A stretch of 39,315 nt of DNA from Pelagicoccus enzymogenes (lineage in GTDB: Bacteria > Verrucomicrobiota > Verrucomicrobiia > Opitutales > Opitutaceae): positions 1-39,315 of the forward strand of contig NZ_JACYFG010000034.1 of the NCBI RefSeq assembly GCF_014803405.1, written 5' to 3'. Under the pieces are notes generated by a model. It did not search any database. It had not been told where the DNA came from and saw nothing but the letters and a program-made list of their open reading frames with translations. Shown here piece after piece: positions 1 through 6,632 of the stretch. The position numbers were made by a program, and so were the translations under genes. The first letter of the stretch is position 1; each line of letters begins with the position of its first letter.

Positions 1-13
1 GTCTGGTCAAGAT

Positions 14-49
14 ACATGGTTAACAGGTGTTAACAGACATGGTTAACAC
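14..49 (+). repeat. Left terminal inverted repeat of IS481 element
   Basis: It pairs with 1270-1304 on the opposite strand. Three GTTAAC words lie at 19-24, 29-34 and 42-47, and two of them are preceded by ACATG. Confidence 0.75.
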
Positions 50-55
50 TTCTGT

Positions 56-1288
56 ATGCCGTGGATGGAGACCGATAAGATAACCCAAAGAAGAGATTTC
101 GTCTTCCTGGCATCGAAGCCTGGAGCGAACAAACGCGAGCTGATCCGCCGTTTCGGCATAAGCCCGCCGACTGCCTACAAGTGGCTGGAGCGCTACCGCA
201 AGGAAGGCTTGCCTGGTCTGGAGGACCGCTCGCGTCGGCCGGCGGGGCAGCCCAACAAGAGCTGCCCCGAGGTGGAGAGGAAGGTCTTGGAGCTTCGCCG
301 CAAGCACGACTGCTGGGGAGCGCGCAAGCTGCGCCGCCTGCTGCAAAACGCCGGGGAAAAGGAGCTTCCCTCGGCGACCACCGTGCACAACATCATCCGC
401 CGCGCCGGCTTGCTCGGCCAAGGCTCTCGCCCGTGCGTGGCGCCCAGGAGCTTCGAGCGTTCGCAGCCCAACGAGCTTTGGCAGATGGACTTCAAGGGGC
501 ACTTCGAGATGGCCGGGTCGAAGCGCTGCCACCCGCTCACCGCCTGCGACGACCACTCCCGCTTCAACCTCATCCTCAAGGCCTGCGAGGACGAGAGGAC
601 CTCCACGGTGCAGGAATGCCTGCTGTCATGCTTCGGCAAGTACGGGCTGCCTTGGGCCATCCTCTGCGACAACGGTTCGCCCTGGGGGCGGGGGTTCGGG
701 GCGGCCAGCGAGCTGGAGGCCTGGCTGCTGCGCCTGGGGGTGGAGACGATCCACGGCCGCCCCCTGCACCCCCAGACGCAAGGCAAGGAGGAACGCTTCC
801 ACCAGACCCTCAAGCACGAGCTGCTGGGCAGGACCACGCTGTGGCGCGACCTCGAGCATTGCGACCGGGAGTTCGCCCGGTTTCGCGAGACCTACAACCA
901 CGTCCGCCCGCACCGCTCGCTCGATCTCGACTGCCCCGCCGACCGCTACCGCGCCTCGGAGCGAGCCTTGCCCGCGACCATACCCCACTGCCTGAGCTTC
1001 TACGGCGAGGCCGAGCAGGTGCGCAAGGTGAAGAGCAAAGGCGACCTGATGTTCAAGGGACGCAGCTTCTTCATCGGAAGGGCCTTCATCGGGGAAAGCG
1101 TGGCGATAAACCAGTTCGACGATCTTCGCTGGGAAGTTTTCTACTGCTGGAAAAGCTTGGGGATGATCGACCTGAGCCGCGCGACCAAGCCTAGAAACAA
1201 CTACAACGCGCTTCTTGCTCCCCCTGGACGCCTAGGCGTCCAGGGGGAGCAAGAAGCCCACCTGAAAAGCGTTAACCATGTACCTTAA
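56..1288 (+). CDS. IS481-family DDE transposase
   Basis: This 410-residue transposase would cut and rejoin the ends of its element. An N-terminal helix-turn-helix (about residues 22-60, with the FGISPPTAYKWLERY recognition segment) precedes an HTH_29/rve-type integrase core. The catalytic acidic residues appear to be D145 (QMDFKG), D205 (CDNGSPWG) and E246 (GKEERFHQTL), in the spacing usual for IS481/IS3-type integrase folds. The YNHVRPHRSL motif shortly after the glutamate is characteristic of the family. The gene fills almost the whole element and its last codons run into the right inverted repeat. A 48-bp perfect palindrome lies in the 3' end of the reading frame, after the conserved domains. 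No frameshift or internal stop is seen, so it may be functional. Confidence 0.9.
   Translation: MPWMETDKITQRRDFVFLASKPGANKRELIRRFGISPPTAYKWLERYRKEGLPGLEDRSRRPAGQPNKSCPEVERKVLELRRKHDCWGARKLRRLLQNAGEKELPSATTVHNIIRRAGLLGQGSRPCVAPRSFERSQPNELWQMDFKGHFEMAGSKRCHPLTACDDHSRFNLILKACEDERTSTVQECLLSCFGKYGLPWAILCDNGSPWGRGFGAASELEAWLLRLGVETIHGRPLHPQTQGKEERFHQTLKHELLGRTTLWRDLEHCDREFARFRETYNHVRPHRSLDLDCPADRYRASERALPATIPHCLSFYGEAEQVRKVKSKGDLMFKGRSFFIGRAFIGESVAINQFDDLRWEVFYCWKSLGMIDLSRATKPRNNYNALLAPPGRLGVQGEQEAHLKSVNHVP
1210..1257. repeat. 48-bp perfect palindrome inside the transposase gene
   Basis: The 24 bases at 1210-1233 are exactly reverse-complementary to 1234-1257, centred on CCTAGG with no loop. It is translated within the transposase C-terminus (LLAPPGRLGVQGEQEA). 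As RNA it would form a very stable hairpin. It is not followed by a T-run, so it is not a standard intrinsic terminator. Confidence 0.9.
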
Positions 1289-1304
1289 CATGTGTTAACT
1301 ATGT
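1270..1304 (-). repeat. Right terminal inverted repeat of IS481 element
   Basis: It is the reverse complement of the left end with a few mismatches, and overlaps the last codons of the transposase. GTTAAC words lie at 1271-1276 and 1294-1299, with a degenerate one between them. Confidence 0.75.
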
Positions 1305-1315
1305 CCTTGCGCTAA

Positions 1316-1341
1316 ACAGCAAGCGACAGCCCTACGGATTG
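1316..1341 (-). repeat. REP element (GTAG head), upstream of RAYT gene
   Basis: On the minus strand this reads GTAGGGCTGTCGCTTGC. The 23 bp at 1319-1341 are identical to 1989-2011 beyond the RAYT gene, so the gene is flanked by a direct repeat. The distal arm of the hairpin is degenerate here, next to the end of the IS481 element. Confidence 0.75.
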
Positions 1342-1357
1342 CAAAGATCCGAATATC

Positions 1358-1924
1358 ATGTTGGATTCGATTATGGAATCCAAGCTGCGAATACGGAAGA
1401 CGCAATCGTTGCGGCGTGGTCGGGTCTCTGTGCCAAATGCTCGTTACTTCGTGACAATTTGTGTGGAGGATCGAAAGCCAGTTCTCTGCTCGGAGAAGAA
1501 TTGGAAAGCTATTCGAGATCAGCTCGAATCACAACAGCGGGAAGGGGATCTCAAGCTTCATTGTGCTGTGCTCATGCCAGATCACTTGCACTTGGTCTTC
1601 CGTTTGGGTGAGCGTTTGAAGTTGGGCCACGTTATCGGAAAATTTAAGGCTAAGCTTGATATCGAAGTGCTCTGGCAAAAGGACTTTTATGATCACATGC
1701 TTCAGGCCGATGACTCAGAGGAGTCCTACGGGCTTTACCTTTTCATGAATCCTTACCGAGCGAGCTTAGTTGAGTTGGATGCCGAATGGGAATTCTGGAA
1801 ACGGTGGAGAGAGGCTCCGTTCGACTTCGAGGAGTTTTTGCGAGAGGGCGAAGTAATCCCAACTCAATGGATTTCTGAAAGCGAAAAGGTGAAAGCGGGA
1901 ATTATCAAGCGGGATGCTTGGTAG
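1358..1924 (+). CDS. REP-associated tyrosine transposase (RAYT, IS200/IS605-like Y1)
   Basis: This 188-residue protein is a single-strand DNA nuclease of the HUH superfamily that acts on REP hairpins. The HUH motif is H76-L-H78 within MPDHLHLVF. The candidate nucleophilic tyrosine is Y111 in WQKDFYDHML. A further signature, YLFMNPYRASLV (about residues 127-138), matches the 'NPVRAGLV'-type motif of RAYTs. ATG at 1358 is used; a later ATG (residue 6) is possible. The stop codon TAG lies within the GTAG head of the adjacent REP at 1921-1947. The surrounding REPs carry the GTAG tetranucleotide that RAYTs of other bacteria recognise, so gene and repeats probably form a cognate pair (inference). 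Confidence 0.9.
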   Translation: MLDSIMESKLRIRKTQSLRRGRVSVPNARYFVTICVEDRKPVLCSEKNWKAIRDQLESQQREGDLKLHCAVLMPDHLHLVFRLGERLKLGHVIGKFKAKLDIEVLWQKDFYDHMLQADDSEESYGLYLFMNPYRASLVELDAEWEFWKRWREAPFDFEEFLREGEVIPTQWISESEKVKAGIIKRDAW

Positions 1925-1947
1925 GGCTGTCGCTCGCGACATGCCGC
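1921..1947 (+). repeat. REP element (GTAG head) overlapping RAYT stop codon
   Basis: GTAG at 1921-1924 is followed by a hairpin TGTCGC-TC-GCGACA (1928-1941). The T, A and G at 1922-1924 are the RAYT stop codon. With the inverted copy at 1979-2005 it forms a BIME-like pair that matches at 25 of 27 positions. Confidence 0.85.
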
Positions 1948-1978
1948 GTTGGAGGATCATCGATTTGACCGTGTCTCT

Positions 1979-2005
1979 GCGGCGTGTCGCAAGCGACAGC
2001 CCTAC
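1979..2005 (-). repeat. REP element (GTAG head), inverted partner
   Basis: The minus strand reads GTAG, GGC, then the hairpin TGTCGC-TT-GCGACA. It faces the REP at 1921-1947 across a 31-bp spacer. The adjoining bases to 2011 repeat those at 1341 on the other side of the RAYT gene. Confidence 0.85.
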
Positions 2006-2045
2006 GGATTGACGATGATGTTGTAGGTAGTAGGGTGGGCAAATT

Positions 2046-2444
2046 ATGTCTCTCCCTAAAAACATTGTTTTCTTCGATGGGGTGTGCGGCTTCTGCAACA
2101 AGTCGGTTGATTTCTTGCTGAAGGTGGACGGCAGGGGAAGACTTCTTTTTTCGCCGATCCAAGGGGAGACGGCGAAGCGGATACTTCCTGCAGAACGTCG
2201 GGAAAATGTGGATACGATCTCGTTCTTCGACGGGGAGCGGGTGTTCTATCGTACTACGGCGTTGCTCAAGATCGCCAGGCTGCTGGGCGGCATCTGGCTG
2301 GTTTTCTACCCGCTTATTGTCGTGCCCGCGGAGTGGCGGGATGTGGCTTACGATTGGGTGGCGAAGCGTCGCTACCGCATCTTTGGCAAGCGAGAAGCTT
2401 GCCGTATGCCTAGCCCGGAAGAGCGGGCTAGGTTTTTGGACTAG
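2046..2444 (+). CDS. DCC-family thiol-disulfide oxidoreductase-like protein (DUF393)
   Basis: A 132-residue protein of the DCC (YuxK/DUF393) family, predicted to have a thioredoxin-like fold. The family signature is at the N-terminus: FFDGVCGFCNKSV, with the CxxC-type pair C15-G-F-C18 after the aspartate that gives the family its name. A conserved arginine/threonine segment (YRTTALLKIARLLGG) and the hydrophobic WLVFYPLIVVP follow, as in other family members, as does the C-terminal YRIFGK. Substrate and partner are not known for the family. It converges on ppc with only 7 bp between the two stop codons. Start ATG 2046 is the first available and gives a full-length protein. Confidence 0.85.
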   Translation: MSLPKNIVFFDGVCGFCNKSVDFLLKVDGRGRLLFSPIQGETAKRILPAERRENVDTISFFDGERVFYRTTALLKIARLLGGIWLVFYPLIVVPAEWRDVAYDWVAKRRYRIFGKREACRMPSPEERARFLD

Positions 2445-2451
2445 ACGAGAT

Positions 2452-5184
2452 TTACCCGGTCGTGCGGAGGCCGGCGGCGATGGCGTTGATGCTTTGCAGC
2501 ACGTTTCGCAGGTTCTCCTCGGATCCGGAAGCGCGCCAGCTGGCGAGCAGCTCGATTTGCTGGGCGTGCAGGAGGTCGAGCCACTTGTCGCGAGCGTGCA
2601 GGGTCTTGTAGAAGCGGGGACGTCGCTTTTCCAGCGGTCCGTCGAGGAGCTGGCCGAGGGCTTCGCGCGTGGCGGCCCGTTCGTCGTGGATGAGCTTCAG
2701 GAAGCGTTCGCGTATTTTATCGTCGGATACGAGTCTAGCGTACGAGTCCATTATGGATCGGTTGGCGCTTTCGACGCTGTTCTCCACGTTGTAGAGCACG
2801 TAGCGAAGGAAGGGCCATGTCTTGGCGCTCTTCTTGAGGGCTGCGAAGAGTTCGGGCTTTTCGCTTTTGAGGGCGGCGATGGAGCTGCCTACGCCGTACC
2901 ACCCTGGCATGTAGAAGCGGGATTGGTTCCAGCTGAATACCCAGGGAATGGCTCGCAGGTCCTTGAGGCTGGGCTTGCCGCTGCGACGCGAGGGGCGGGA
3001 GCCGATGCGGCTTTGCTCGAGGGCGTCGATTGGCGTAGCGGTGCGGTAGAAGGTGAGGAAGTCGTCTTCTTGCAGGAGTCCTCGGTAAGTCTTGGCGCTG
3101 TATTCGGAAAGGAATGACATGGCCTCCGCCAGCTCTGGAGTTGGCGTATTGTGGCTTTCTGCCAGCTGGGAACCGACGGACCCGGCCACGAGGAGCTCCA
3201 AGTTGCGGGCGGCGGTTAGGAAGTTCCCGTACTTTTGGGCGATGATTTCGCCCTGTTCGGTCACGCGCGAACCGGGGGCGAGGGAGCCTTCGGGAAGGGC
3301 TTCGAGGAAGCGGTGGGTCGGGCCGGCTCCGCGGCTTACGGTACCGCCGCGTCCGTGGAAGAAGCGAATTTTGACGCCGTATTTTTCGCCGAGGGCGATG
3401 AGGCGGGTCTGGGCATTGTAGAGGCCCCATTGGCTGGCGATGATGCCGGAGTCTTTGTTGGAGTCCGAGTAGCCGAGCATGGCCTCTTGGATGAGCGGGG
3501 TGTCGGGACAAGGGCTGGGCACGCCGTAGTTGGCGAAGCCTTCGTCGAGGGCTCGTTGTTGCCAAGGCAGGCTGGCTTGCGTCATGGGGTGGGCCAGGAA
3601 GGCGTCCATGATGGCTTCGGAGTTCTCGAGGTCATCGAGGGTTTCGAAGAGCGGCGAAATGGGGACCAGGCAGATGTTGCCCTTGTCGGTCATGCGAGTG
3701 AGACCGGCTTCGCGGCAGAGGGTGTAGAGCACGAGCAGGTCCGAGAGGGAGCGGGTCATGCTGATGATGGCTTGGCCGACTCCGGCGCGTCCGTAGTCGC
3801 GGATTTGGTTGGCCACTTCCTTGAGGGCGCCGACGGCTTCGCGGACTTCCGGCTCCATGTGCTCGTGGTCTTGGGCGAAGGGGCGGGCGCGGGTGAGCTC
3901 CTCGGAAAGGAAGGCGACGCGTCGCTCTTCGCTCCAATCGGCAAAGTTCTCTCCGTCTTCGACTCCGGCGGCGACGAGGAGCTGGGACATGGCTCGGTCG
4001 TGGTAGCCGGAGTTTTGGCGGATATCGAGGGCGGCCATGTGGAAGCCGAAGGTATCCAAAAAGCGGATAATGGGCCGTACGTAGAGGTTGGCCAGGCGCT
4101 GGGCTCCGGAATCGGCGAGCGAGCGTTGCAGGATTTGCAGGTCGGCGATGACTTCGCTGGGCTGCTTGTAGCCTTTGTCTGCCTTCTTGCCGCGAGGAAG
4201 GTTTTCGCGCACGAGTTCAGCGAAGCGTTTCCAGGGTTCTTCGATGTCGCCGGGATTGAGGCACTTGGGATCGAGCTGGGAGATGCGTTCCAGCAGATAG
4301 GCTGGAGGAGATTGGAAGAGTTGGGAAAGGGCCATGTCCTTGCCGAGCTGCTTGAGCTTCTTGGCGAGGGTTGAGAGGGCGGCCGAGCGGAGTTGGGCAA
4401 AGGTTTCCGCGGTGACCTCAGCGGTGACGAAGGGGTGTCCGTCGCGGTCGCCGCCTACCCAGCTGCCGAGGTGGATGCGTGGGTAGGAGTTGACGTCCGA
4501 CTCGTCCCATTCGATGCCCGCCTGGGACATGGCGGCCCGGAAGCGCGCGTCCGAGATTTCGATGGCGACGGGGAATTTTTGGGTGAGGTAGTTGAGGATG
4601 TTGTCTCGCTCGGAGGCGACGTCGGGCTTTTCGACGAGGATTTCGCCGGAGCGCCAGATCAGCTCGATGATGGCCTTGATGCGGTCGCGGAACTCCTCTC
4701 GCTCGATCGGGGTGTACATGTCGTTCTCGAGCTCGACCAGCAGTTCGTAGAGCTTGCGGTGGGCGGCGAGGACGGAGGGGCGTTTGGCTTCGGTCGGGTG
4801 CCCGGTGAGGACGGGAAACACGGTGGAGCGGCGGATGGTCTCGAGCAGCTCGCCTTTGGTGGGATGGGTTTCGGCGATGCGCTTCAGCCAGTAGCCCCAA
4901 GAGCCGGTGTCGGAAGCGGTATGGCCCTCGGTTTCGCGACGGCGGCCCGCTTGGTTGGCGGCGTTTTCCTCGACCAGATTCATGATCTGGAAGGCGATGG
5001 AGAGGACCTGAGCCGTCTTTTCGGCGGGCACCTGGTTGGCGCTAGGATTCTCGCGAACGAGCAGAGGGGAGAGTTCGGCTTCGCCGATTTCCTCGAGCAC
5101 CTCGCGAGCGCAGGTGAGAAGATGGTCGATGTCCCGGTCCACCTTTTCGAGGCCGGTGTTTATTTGTTGTTCGAAGGATGGCAT
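2452..5184 (-). CDS. ppc: Phosphoenolpyruvate carboxylase
   Basis: This 910-residue cytosolic enzyme adds bicarbonate to phosphoenolpyruvate to give oxaloacetate, replenishing the TCA cycle. Family hallmarks are present: the catalytic histidine in VLTGHPTEAKRPS (H129), the GYSDSNKDSG and FFHGRGGTVSRGAG motifs (PEP binding and carboxylation), and the C-terminal AAGLRTTG. Most bacterial enzymes end in (Q/R)NTG, so the final tetrapeptide is slightly divergent. Length is normal for the family. The start ATG at 5184 follows a short intergenic region. It is transcribed toward the DCC gene, and its stop is 7 bp from that gene's stop, with no terminator between. Confidence 0.97.
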   Translation of the reverse strand: MPSFEQQINTGLEKVDRDIDHLLTCAREVLEEIGEAELSPLLVRENPSANQVPAEKTAQVLSIAFQIMNLVEENAANQAGRRRETEGHTASDTGSWGYWLKRIAETHPTKGELLETIRRSTVFPVLTGHPTEAKRPSVLAAHRKLYELLVELENDMYTPIEREEFRDRIKAIIELIWRSGEILVEKPDVASERDNILNYLTQKFPVAIEISDARFRAAMSQAGIEWDESDVNSYPRIHLGSWVGGDRDGHPFVTAEVTAETFAQLRSAALSTLAKKLKQLGKDMALSQLFQSPPAYLLERISQLDPKCLNPGDIEEPWKRFAELVRENLPRGKKADKGYKQPSEVIADLQILQRSLADSGAQRLANLYVRPIIRFLDTFGFHMAALDIRQNSGYHDRAMSQLLVAAGVEDGENFADWSEERRVAFLSEELTRARPFAQDHEHMEPEVREAVGALKEVANQIRDYGRAGVGQAIISMTRSLSDLLVLYTLCREAGLTRMTDKGNICLVPISPLFETLDDLENSEAIMDAFLAHPMTQASLPWQQRALDEGFANYGVPSPCPDTPLIQEAMLGYSDSNKDSGIIASQWGLYNAQTRLIALGEKYGVKIRFFHGRGGTVSRGAGPTHRFLEALPEGSLAPGSRVTEQGEIIAQKYGNFLTAARNLELLVAGSVGSQLAESHNTPTPELAEAMSFLSEYSAKTYRGLLQEDDFLTFYRTATPIDALEQSRIGSRPSRRSGKPSLKDLRAIPWVFSWNQSRFYMPGWYGVGSSIAALKSEKPELFAALKKSAKTWPFLRYVLYNVENSVESANRSIMDSYARLVSDDKIRERFLKLIHDERAATREALGQLLDGPLEKRRPRFYKTLHARDKWLDLLHAQQIELLASWRASGSEENLRNVLQSINAIAAGLRTTG

Positions 5185-5249
5185 GGCTTGGTGTGGCGCG
5201 ATAGATTCTAGGAGGAGCGGTTTGGGGCAAGCGAAAGCGTCAGGCTATG

Positions 5250-5287
5250 CAAAAGCCCCGCCAATTTTTTGGGTGACGGGGCTTTTG
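5250..5287 (-). terminator. Rho-independent terminator (likely for the DoxX gene, possibly bidirectional)
   Basis: The 11-bp perfect stem CAAAAGCCCCG / CGGGGCTTTTG (5250-5260 with 5277-5287) has a 16-base loop. The A/T-rich flanks give a short U-run on both strands. It lies between the end of the DoxX-like gene and the start of ppc, both on the minus strand. Confidence 0.75.
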
Positions 5288-5303
5288 TGGAGAAAATCTG
5301 GGA

Positions 5304-5672
5304 TCAGCTCAAAAGCGAGCGGTACTTGGAGGCGTTGCCGACCATGACGAGGGCGAGCAAGACCACGAAGACGATGGCGGGCGGCAGGTTGGCGGGATCG
5401 AGGGTGATGTGAAACATCAAGGCGCTGAAGGCGGCGGGCGCGAGCAGGATGGTGGCGAGTCCGACGGCTTTGTTGGCGGCCAGCAGCAGTCCGCCGGCAA
5501 TGTAGAGAATGCCGAGGGTAGGCCAGATGAAGGAGCCGACCATGGTGCCCATGAAGGCGGCGGCGTCTCCGGAAAGCTCTGGCGCGGGCATGAAGTTGAG
5601 GAACTTGTTGAGGCCGAAAACGACCATCATGAGTGCTAGCAAGTAGCGGGCGACCAAGGTTACTTTAGCCAT
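5304..5672 (-). CDS. DoxX-like small integral membrane protein
   Basis: A 122-residue protein made almost entirely of four hydrophobic helices (about residues 4-24, 44-66, 70-90, 95-113). The N-terminal pattern RYLLALMMVVFGLNKFLNF is typical of the DoxX/DoxD superfamily. Members have been linked to quinone-dependent thiol oxidation and membrane redox processes, but none of that can be read from this sequence. It is monocistronic: a terminator follows its stop and a 200-bp divergent intergenic region separates it from the metal ABC operon. Confidence 0.8.
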   Translation of the reverse strand: MAKVTLVARYLLALMMVVFGLNKFLNFMPAPELSGDAAAFMGTMVGSFIWPTLGILYIAGGLLLAANKAVGLATILLAPAAFSALMFHITLDPANLPPAIVFVVLLALVMVGNASKYRSLLS

Positions 5673-5809
5673 AGATAGTTTGTTGCGAGAGGGTTGTGGA
5701 ACGTGTTCCGAGTCGAAGGTTCTGTGATAGAGGGACGGTGGAGCGCTTCGCGCGATTGAGTCAATCTGCCAGAGCTGTCCCCGGTTTACTGATTTTGATT
5801 ATTCAAAAT

Positions 5810-5815
5810 TATACT
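5810..5815 (+). promoter_or_regulatory. Candidate -10 element (TATACT) for the metal ABC operon
   Basis: TATACT lies just upstream of the operator-like inverted repeat. A weak -35 (TTTACT at 5785-5790) sits 19 bp upstream. The A/T-rich tract contrasts with the GC-rich surroundings. Confidence 0.4.
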
Positions 5816-5818
5816 TGT

Positions 5819-5834
5819 TTAGCTTTCAAACTAA
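5819..5834. promoter_or_regulatory. Candidate DtxR/MntR-type operator
   Basis: The inverted repeat TTAGCTT-TC-AAACTAA has 7-bp arms with one mismatch. It resembles the TTAG...CTAA ends of DtxR/IdeR-class boxes. It starts 4 bp after the candidate -10, where a bound repressor would block initiation. The operon encodes a DtxR-like domain of its own (C-terminus of the first permease), which fits metal-dependent autoregulation. Confidence 0.45.
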
Positions 5835-5874
5835 GCTTGCTTGACTAGGTCCTTGCTTCTAGAGCGGAAGGACT

Positions 5875-6630
5875 ATGCAAGAAATTCCGCTGGAAACGCA
5901 CGATCTGACGGTCGCCTACGACAAGCGTCCCGTGCTCTATGGTGTGGACGTGCAGGTGCCTCAGGGCAAGTTGGTAGGCATCGTGGGGCCGAACGGAGCG
6001 GGCAAGTCGACCCTGATCAAGGCGATTATGGGGATCGTGCCGACGACGGGCGGCTGGGTTAAGGTCTTTGGGGATACCTTCGCCAAGGAAGCGAGGCGAG
6101 TAGGCTACGTGCCGCAGCGGGAGTCGGTCGACTGGGACTTTCCCGTCAACGTGATGGACGTGGTATTGATGGGGCGCTACGGCCGCTTGGGCCTGATGGG
6201 CAGGGTGAGCAAGGCGGATCGGGAAATCGCGGAAGCCTGCCTGGACAAGGTCGGAATGCTGCCCTACGCCAAGCGGCAGATTTCCAACCTTTCCGGCGGC
6301 CAGCAGCAGCGCGTTTTCTTGGCCCGGGCCTTGGCCCAGGAGAGCGATCTCTATTTGATGGACGAGCCGTTCGTAGGGGTGGACGCAGCCACGGAGGCGG
6401 CGATCATCGAATTGCTGCGGGAGCTAAAGAGCCGAGGCAAGACGATCTTAGTCGTGCACCACGACCTGCCGACGGCTCAGACTTACTTCGACATGCTGAT
6501 GTTGCTTAACATGCGCCTGGTGGCGTTCGGTCCGACGAAAGAGGTGTTTACGCAGGAGTTGCTGCAGAAGACCTACGGCGGACGTTTGACGATTCTCTCC
6601 GAGGTGGCGAATCGCGTGGGGAAGGAGTAG
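5875..6630 (+). CDS. Metal (Mn/Zn/Fe-type) ABC transporter, ATP-binding protein
   Basis: This 251-residue ATPase of the ZnuC/MntB/TroB group energises uptake of divalent metal through the two downstream permeases. Walker A is GPNGAGKST (residues 38-46), the ABC signature is LSGGQQQR, Walker B is LYLMDEP, and the switch histidine is in VVHHDL. VGYVPQRESVDWDFPVNVMDVV matches the Q-loop region of Mn/Zn ATPases, which often read 'R...VDWdFP' there. ATG at 5875 follows GGAAGGACT, a good ribosome-binding site. The next gene begins 2 bp after its stop. No solute-binding (ZnuA/TroA-type) protein gene lies nearby, so it must be elsewhere or absent. Confidence 0.93.
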   Translation: MQEIPLETHDLTVAYDKRPVLYGVDVQVPQGKLVGIVGPNGAGKSTLIKAIMGIVPTTGGWVKVFGDTFAKEARRVGYVPQRESVDWDFPVNVMDVVLMGRYGRLGLMGRVSKADREIAEACLDKVGMLPYAKRQISNLSGGQQQRVFLARALAQESDLYLMDEPFVGVDAATEAAIIELLRELKSRGKTILVVHHDLPTAQTYFDMLMLLNMRLVAFGPTKEVFTQELLQKTYGGRLTILSEVANRVGKE

Positions 6631-6632
6631 CT

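Larger units (their letters stand above)
14..1304 (+). mobile_element. IS481-type insertion sequence, apparently complete
   Basis: A single transposase gene is enclosed by imperfect terminal inverted repeats of about 36 bp. The left repeat (about 14-49) and the right repeat (about 1270-1304) align when one is reverse-complemented. Both start ACATRGTTAAC and both have a second ACATGGTTAAC about 24 bp further in. Each end carries three GTTAAC-like words, which look like repeated transposase-binding sites. The exact outer boundary and target duplication cannot be fixed from this sequence; the boundaries given are the outermost paired bases. The right end lies next to a REP hairpin (1319-1341). 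Confidence 0.8.

Noticed and set aside
3235-5211. Long plus-strand open frames opposite ppc (3235-4374 and 4393-5211)
   Set aside because: They are antisense to an intact PEP carboxylase, with repetitive Gly/Val/Glu-rich translation and no domain or ribosome-binding site.
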